A DNA stretch of 64,000 nt. Source: Streptomyces sp. XY006 (lineage in GTDB: Bacteria > Actinomycetota > Actinomycetes > Streptomycetales > Streptomycetaceae). The notes under the pieces are model-generated. The model was not told the origin of the DNA. It saw only the letters and a program-made list of their open reading frames with translations, and did no database searches. Position 1 is the stretch's first letter. Each line of letters opens with the position of its first letter. Shown piece after piece: positions 59,642 through 64,000 of the stretch. The stretch spans positions 1-64,000 of the forward strand of contig NZ_NOKT01000008.1 of assembly GCF_002237655.1 (NCBI RefSeq). The letters are read 5' to 3'. A program made the position numbers and the translations under genes.

Positions 59642-60655
59642 TCAGTCGCGCACGAGGCCCGACATCAGCCGCTCGATGTGCCGATCGGCCTCCGCGAGCC
59701 GGGAGTGGTCCAGGGAGACGCCGAGCAGGTAGCGATCTTCCTCAAGGTGCTGGAAATAGACGGCACCTTGTTCCACGTTCAGGACCACCTGGTGAATGCG
59801 CCCATCCATGAGGGCGTGCAATGAGGTGTTCATGCGGTGGGTGACACCTGGCAGGAGCTGACCGAGGAGGCTGTACTTGTCCCGCCTCTGTTGTGGCGTG
59901 GTGGAGCCGCCGAAGTAGGTGCTCAAAGCGCTGTGGCGGAAGATGTCGGCAGCGCAGACGGGTGCGCCGGCCGCGTAGTAGGCCACATAGTGCAAGCTGT
60001 CGACGTGCAGGGCCGTGCGCAGAAGATCGGTGAGTTCGGTGGGCGTATCGGCGGCGGATTCCACCGTGTAGGCGCTGCTCTCCGCAGAGTCGGCGGTGTC
60101 GGTGGCCGCAGGGACGGCTGCGGCCGGGGGCGGCTTCACTGACTCGGCGGCTAGGGTCATGTACCTGCTCAGATGGGATCGTCGAGGCAGCAGGCCGTAT
60201 CGCACCGTCGGCCGGAGCACGTCGATGTTCTCCGTCATCCGCGGGATCAGCTCATTGACCCGGTCCTGTGGGGTGGCGCAGCAGAGATGGAACCCCGGTT
60301 GGACGGACTGATAGACGAGCGCTCCCAGCTCCGGAACGCCCACCACCGTGCGTATGAGCGAACCCGTACGTAGTTCTGCGAAGTCCGGCGCCAACTCCTC
60401 AAGGATGTAGAAGAGCTGCCGTCCGGCGCGTTCGAGCCCGCTGGACGAGGGCTGTTCGGCCGGCACGCCCTTCGCAGGCTTCAGATTCTCGGCGACGAAC
60501 AATTCCGCTCGGTCCCGATCGTAGAACGCGAGATGCCGCAGGCCGCATGCCTGCAGTAACAGCCGCAGTTGCATTTCGAGTTCGCCCATATGCTGGTTCA
60601 CTCCGTCCAGTTCGTGCGCCGGGGCGTACGCCGATGCCGCGAGAGGGTCAGACAC
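59642..60655 (-). CDS. Uncharacterised protein, possibly two Roadblock-like modules
   Basis: I do not recognise a family with certainty. The 337-residue soluble protein has two alpha/beta modules (about 10-155 and 210-337) joined by an Ala/Pro/Ser linker. The second module has LLPGVTHRMNTSLHALMDGRIHQVVLNVEQGAVYFQHL, which looks like a Roadblock/LC7 or profilin-like sheet. ATG 60655 overlaps the stop of the STAND gene by eight bases, so both are translated together. Roadblock-type proteins regulate NTPases, which would fit its NB-ARC partner. Confidence 0.7.
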   Translation of the reverse strand: MSDPLAASAYAPAHELDGVNQHMGELEMQLRLLLQACGLRHLAFYDRDRAELFVAENLKPAKGVPAEQPSSSGLERAGRQLFYILEELAPDFAELRTGSLIRTVVGVPELGALVYQSVQPGFHLCCATPQDRVNELIPRMTENIDVLRPTVRYGLLPRRSHLSRYMTLAAESVKPPPAAAVPAATDTADSAESSAYTVESAADTPTELTDLLRTALHVDSLHYVAYYAAGAPVCAADIFRHSALSTYFGGSTTPQQRRDKYSLLGQLLPGVTHRMNTSLHALMDGRIHQVVLNVEQGAVYFQHLEEDRYLLGVSLDHSRLAEADRHIERLMSGLVRD

Positions 60656-63600
60656 CCTGCACCTCCAGATCGGCGCCGATCCGCCGGTACGGCTCCGCCA
60701 GCAGCGCCTCGGCGAGCCTGTGGCCCTTCGGCAGGAATTCGGAGACCTTGCGCTTGAGGCTTGCCGTGAGTTCGCCGTCGACGTCGACCGGGGGACGGGA
60801 GTCGAGCATGTTGGCCATGGCCATCAAAGTGACCGGGTGGCTCTCACCCCACGCCGACCGTTCCTTGCAGCTGTCGTGGATGTCCTGGTCCTCGTTCGCG
60901 AGCTCCACACCAGGAAGGAGGCCCAGCGCGCTCTGGCAGTTGTTCTGGTTCATCCGCGCCACCAGCGTGTAACGGTGCTTGCGGTGGAACGCGGCTTTCA
61001 ACCGCAGGACCGCCTTGCCCGCGTGGTCGTTCGCCTCCTCCGCGTCCCCGCCCGCCAGCAGGTACACCGCGAGATTGCTGCGACAGATGCTGGTGAAGGG
61101 GTGGTCGTCGCCGAATACCTCGATGTAGTGGCCCAGGACGTCCCGCGTGTAACCGATGGCGTCGACGGTCCGGCTGCCTTCGGCATGCAGGCCGATGGCG
61201 AGGGACAGCTGGCAGGCCATCGTGCGCGGGTGCTTCAAACCCCATCGATCACGGTAGGCGACGTACGCGTCTTTCAGCAGCGGCAGACCGTGAGACACGT
61301 CGCCCTGGCGCACCATGGTCATGCCCAGGCTGGCAACCGCGCCCAGCGTGTGATGAGAGCCCGCGTCCAGCAGCTTGTTCAGATGGGTGCGGGCCTCAGC
61401 CAGATACTGCTCCGAAGCGTCCAGATCGCCCAATTCCCTGTAGTAGGTGCCGAGGTGGGCGTACGACACCCAGCGTTTCGGGTCGGGGTCCTTGTCCGCT
61501 GTGCCCAGGCTGTGCCGCTCGTGCGCTTGTTGCTCCTGGAGGATCGCGGCGGGGACGGACTCCGCGTAGAACTTCGACAGCGCGAGGTTGTGCGAGGCAG
61601 CCAGCGTTCCATTGGCGTTCTCACCGATGGCGTTCTGAAGCCCCGAGAAGGTGGCCCGATCCTCGTCGTACGCCTCCTGGAACTTGCCCGCGGCCCGCAG
61701 ATCCGCCGCATACCCGCGGCGCGCCAGCAGGATGTCGGCCTGGCTGCTGCGCGTGCTCTGCAAAGTGGTCACCGCGTGGGTGGTGAGTTTGAGGGCTGCG
61801 CGGTAGTCGCCGAGGAGCCGGCAGGCCGCGCCGAGTTGGGACTCCATGCGGAGCACCATGAGGTGTTCCGGGCCGAGGGACTCCCGCCAGCGGTCCAGGA
61901 CGCGTTCGCCAAGGTCGCGGGCGCCCTTCCAGTCGTTCGACATCCAGCGGTGGTACACCTGGCTCACGATCCAGCGGTGGACCTCCGGGTCTGTGCTGTC
62001 GATGGCTCCGGAGACGCTGACGTGCTTGTCGAGTTCGGTGAACGTGTCGTGGTGCTTCGGTTTGTGGCGTTCCAGATCGTTCGGCACCATCGAGGCGAGG
62101 ACTCCGAGGACGTCGGCGCGGGTGGCGACCCGCTCCTCCTCGGACATCCAGCTGCGGACCAGGTCCTGCACCACACGGCAGACCATGAGCGTCTGGGACG
62201 GCAGATCCTGCACGGCGAGTGACTGCTTGCCGAGGAGGTTGAGATGCTTATACAGCGTGAAAACCGAGTCACCGAGTTCGGGGTCGAACGGCTTCAGTAG
62301 TTGCACCATTCCGTCCGACTGGATGACGTTCATGCCCACGCCGTCCGGTGAGAGGAAGGAGCACAGGTCGAGGAGGCGGGCGGCGGCCGGGGACTGGTCC
62401 CGGAGGTCGTCGTACGCCAGGCGGCACACACCGGTGAACTCCTGGTACTCCGGCAGCACTGCCTCTTGTGAAGCCATCTGACCGCTGTCGAGCAAGGCGA
62501 TGTACGGTTCGATGTCCTGCGGGCAGGTGCGTAGGACGGCGGCTGCCGCCTCCTCCGCGATGGGCAAGTGACCCAACCGCTCGGCGAGCCGCAACAACTC
62601 GTCCTCGGCGGAGCCGGGAAGCCTGTGGCTGAGCAGCGCCACACTCTCCTCGGGCGAGAAGGGCGTCACGGAATGTCTCGTGTATTCGGCGGGAGCCCAG
62701 TCCATGTTGGTCGATGTGATCAGGACGTGCCCCGAGCCGCCAGTGGGGATGTAGTCCTCGACAGCCTGTTGATCCGACGCCCCGTCGAAGACGAGCAGCC
62801 ATCGGCGCAGTTGTGGATACCGCGCCTGCCTCAGGTCGTCCAGCAGCGCCTGCCGTTCCTCGCCGGAGCGCTGGCCACCGGTCTTGACATTGACCTCTCG
62901 GGCCAGTTTGGTGAAGGAGTCCTGGACGCTCTCGGGGGTCGCTGCCGGCACCCACCACACCAGGTCGTATTGCGATGCGAACCGGTGGGCGTATTCGAGG
63001 GCGATCTGCCGCTTGCCCACACCTGTCAGCCCGCACAGGACCTGAGGCGGCGAGTAGCCCGCGCCGGAGTAATCGAATGCGTTCCTCAGGGCGTCGAGCT
63101 GATCGACGCGGCCGACGAAACCGGTATTGCGCATCGACAGGTTCCACACCGTCGGCTGAAGCCCGGGGAAGCGGGGACCTGCCCAGGCCGTGTCCTGTGA
63201 GGTGTGGGTGGACAGCCCGAAATGGCTGAGCAACTCCTGGCGGGCGACGTCCTCGCTCTGCCCGTCGAGCGTGATGGTGTCCTGCCGGCTGAACTCGAAG
63301 TGTGGCGCCAACCGCGCGGTGCCCACCCGTACGCCGATGATGCGCTGGTCGCGGGGGCCGCTGCCGACCGGTGCTCCGGTGGTGAGGCGGGCGACCGTGT
63401 CGCCGGCCGGTGTCCCGGCGAGGTGCGGGGACAGCAGGGCGAGGACGTACGTGGTGTCGGGCAGGGAGTCGGCGGGCTTGTCACCCGGTGGGACGATGTG
63501 AACCCGGGTCGGCCGCAGGAGCTCACCGATCCAGTCCGCCCAGAGCTGGTCGTTGGGCGCGTGCAGCAGCGTGACTGTGCAGGGTTCGGTCTCCTGCTCG

Positions 63601-64000
63601 GCTTGGAGCCTCTCACGATGCGCGAGAAGTCGGCGATAGGCCCTGTACTGGGCGGATGAAGGCGGCTGCAGGGCGCATATCTCACCGTCGGTGATCCGGT
63701 CGACGAGGTGTACGTACGCCGCGACGATGCTGCCGCTCACGCGGGGATCCTCCCGCATGACCGCGAGTTCCTCGCCGTACGTGTAGTACGGCACGTACGG
63801 CACGCGCATCTGCCCCCAGTAGGTGGCGAGCGCGTCTTCGTCCGTGAAGCCGAGGTACGGGTCGAGCGCCTGTCGCGCTTCGACGAAACGCTGGTCCAGA
63901 CGGTCACGTTCATTCTGGTCCACCCTCATCTGCACGAAATGCAGCTCGGTGTCCGGTCGGTACCGGCGGATGAGCTCAGCTGCCCTGCGCGCGCCCTGAA
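60648..64000 (-). CDS. TIR-like/NB-ARC/TPR STAND protein (FxSxx-system type), 5' end outside window
   Basis: The frame is open to the right edge of the window, giving at least 1117 codons; residues before GTG 63935 (AAELIRRYRPDTELHFVQ) read as protein, so the start is probably beyond 64000. A TIR-like region follows (TVTLLHAPNDQLWADWIGELLRP, then VLALLSPHLAG), then NB-ARC (FVGRVDQLDAL, LTGVGKRQIALEYAHRF, LVWWVPA, LLVFDGA), then many TPRs. The arrangement matches the TPR protein of FxSxx-COOH systems. The P-loop reads GVGKRQ, with Arg where Ser/Thr normally binds Mg, so ATP use may be altered. Confidence 0.82.
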   Translation of the reverse strand, partial: QGARRAAELIRRYRPDTELHFVQMRVDQNERDRLDQRFVEARQALDPYLGFTDEDALATYWGQMRVPYVPYYTYGEELAVMREDPRVSGSIVAAYVHLVDRITDGEICALQPPSSAQYRAYRRLLAHRERLQAEQETEPCTVTLLHAPNDQLWADWIGELLRPTRVHIVPPGDKPADSLPDTTYVLALLSPHLAGTPAGDTVARLTTGAPVGSGPRDQRIIGVRVGTARLAPHFEFSRQDTITLDGQSEDVARQELLSHFGLSTHTSQDTAWAGPRFPGLQPTVWNLSMRNTGFVGRVDQLDALRNAFDYSGAGYSPPQVLCGLTGVGKRQIALEYAHRFASQYDLVWWVPAATPESVQDSFTKLAREVNVKTGGQRSGEERQALLDDLRQARYPQLRRWLLVFDGASDQQAVEDYIPTGGSGHVLITSTNMDWAPAEYTRHSVTPFSPEESVALLSHRLPGSAEDELLRLAERLGHLPIAEEAAAAVLRTCPQDIEPYIALLDSGQMASQEAVLPEYQEFTGVCRLAYDDLRDQSPAAARLLDLCSFLSPDGVGMNVIQSDGMVQLLKPFDPELGDSVFTLYKHLNLLGKQSLAVQDLPSQTLMVCRVVQDLVRSWMSEEERVATRADVLGVLASMVPNDLERHKPKHHDTFTELDKHVSVSGAIDSTDPEVHRWIVSQVYHRWMSNDWKGARDLGERVLDRWRESLGPEHLMVLRMESQLGAACRLLGDYRAALKLTTHAVTTLQSTRSSQADILLARRGYAADLRAAGKFQEAYDEDRATFSGLQNAIGENANGTLAASHNLALSKFYAESVPAAILQEQQAHERHSLGTADKDPDPKRWVSYAHLGTYYRELGDLDASEQYLAEARTHLNKLLDAGSHHTLGAVASLGMTMVRQGDVSHGLPLLKDAYVAYRDRWGLKHPRTMACQLSLAIGLHAEGSRTVDAIGYTRDVLGHYIEVFGDDHPFTSICRSNLAVYLLAGGDAEEANDHAGKAVLRLKAAFHRKHRYTLVARMNQNNCQSALGLLPGVELANEDQDIHDSCKERSAWGESHPVTLMAMANMLDSRPPVDVDGELTASLKRKVSEFLPKGHRLAEALLAEPYRRIGADLEVQGV

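Noticed and set aside
59642..64000. FxSxx-COOH peptide partner
   Set aside because: The STAND protein resembles that system, but I found no small gene ending in FxSxx inside the window; it may lie to the right.

Overview
The window is chromosomal DNA of a high-GC actinomycete, almost certainly a Streptomyces. The evidence is strong third-position GC bias, frequent GTG/TTG starts, an afsR-afsS pair, several XRE/DUF397 regulator pairs, an SSS symporter, a GPP34 protein and a bifunctional FO synthase. Gene order around afsR, fbiC, the D-Ala-D-Ala carboxypeptidase and glutathione peroxidase looks like conserved Streptomyces core, with accessory insertions between.

Layout. 0.1-3.5 kb: afsS and afsR (minus strand), a global antibiotic regulator pair with a recognisable direct-repeat operator. 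3.7-11.2 kb: a six-gene plus-strand catabolic-type cluster (amidohydrolase, two F420-type luciferase-like oxidoreductases, SDR, N-acyl-amino-acid-deacylase-like amidohydrolase, aldehyde dehydrogenase). The inverted repeat CTGACG-N3-CGTCAG sits before its first gene and before its fourth gene. The same repeat recurs once more, 24 kb away (35.85 kb), between a second SDR and a divergent gene of unknown function, so these loci appear to form one regulon whose regulator lies outside the window. 11.2-15.2 kb: a deazaflavin nitroreductase pseudogene killed by one in-frame TGA, an EEP phosphatase, a Tat-exported PHP metallohydrolase and a third luciferase-like enzyme.

15.3-19.0 kb: a small LuxR-type regulator, an array of 15-bp repeats, a secreted Lys/Ala-rich small protein, a DUF5819 protein, an HTTM membrane protein, a serine hydrolase and a small membrane protein. 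This order suggests an SdpABC-like peptide toxin system. 19.1-23.2 kb: an FAD oxidoreductase translationally coupled to fbiC. 23.3-27.5 kb: envelope genes (GT-C-like protein, GtrA, GT2 glycosyltransferase, an L,D-transpeptidase-like protein without its cysteine, DUF2165). 27.6-31.8 kb: DUF397/XRE/anti-sigma-type ATPase group, a winged-helix protein, DUF6247 and an ADP-ribosylglycohydrolase homologue. 31.9-34.9 kb: secreted beta-propeller phytase and SSS symporter.

36.8-49.2 kb: glutaredoxin-like, envelope and core genes (large membrane protein, D-Ala-D-Ala carboxypeptidase with a very long disordered N-terminus, GPP34, XRE/DUF397, glutathione peroxidase, ArsR/MFS pair, AbiEii-like nucleotidyltransferase, methyltransferase). 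49.4-50.8 kb: xylanase plus acetylxylan-esterase-type operon. 51.1-58.1 kb: SpoIIE-type phosphatase, type III polyketide synthase, small membrane protein, MerR, CBS, DEAD helicase and cold shock protein. 58.2-64.0 kb: a more AT-rich stretch around a tRNA-Arg(CCU), with a Trypco1-type protein and a coupled pair (possible Roadblock-like protein plus a TIR/NB-ARC/TPR STAND protein that runs off the window), resembling a conflict or signalling island.

All assignments come from reading the sequence and recalling families; no database search was run.
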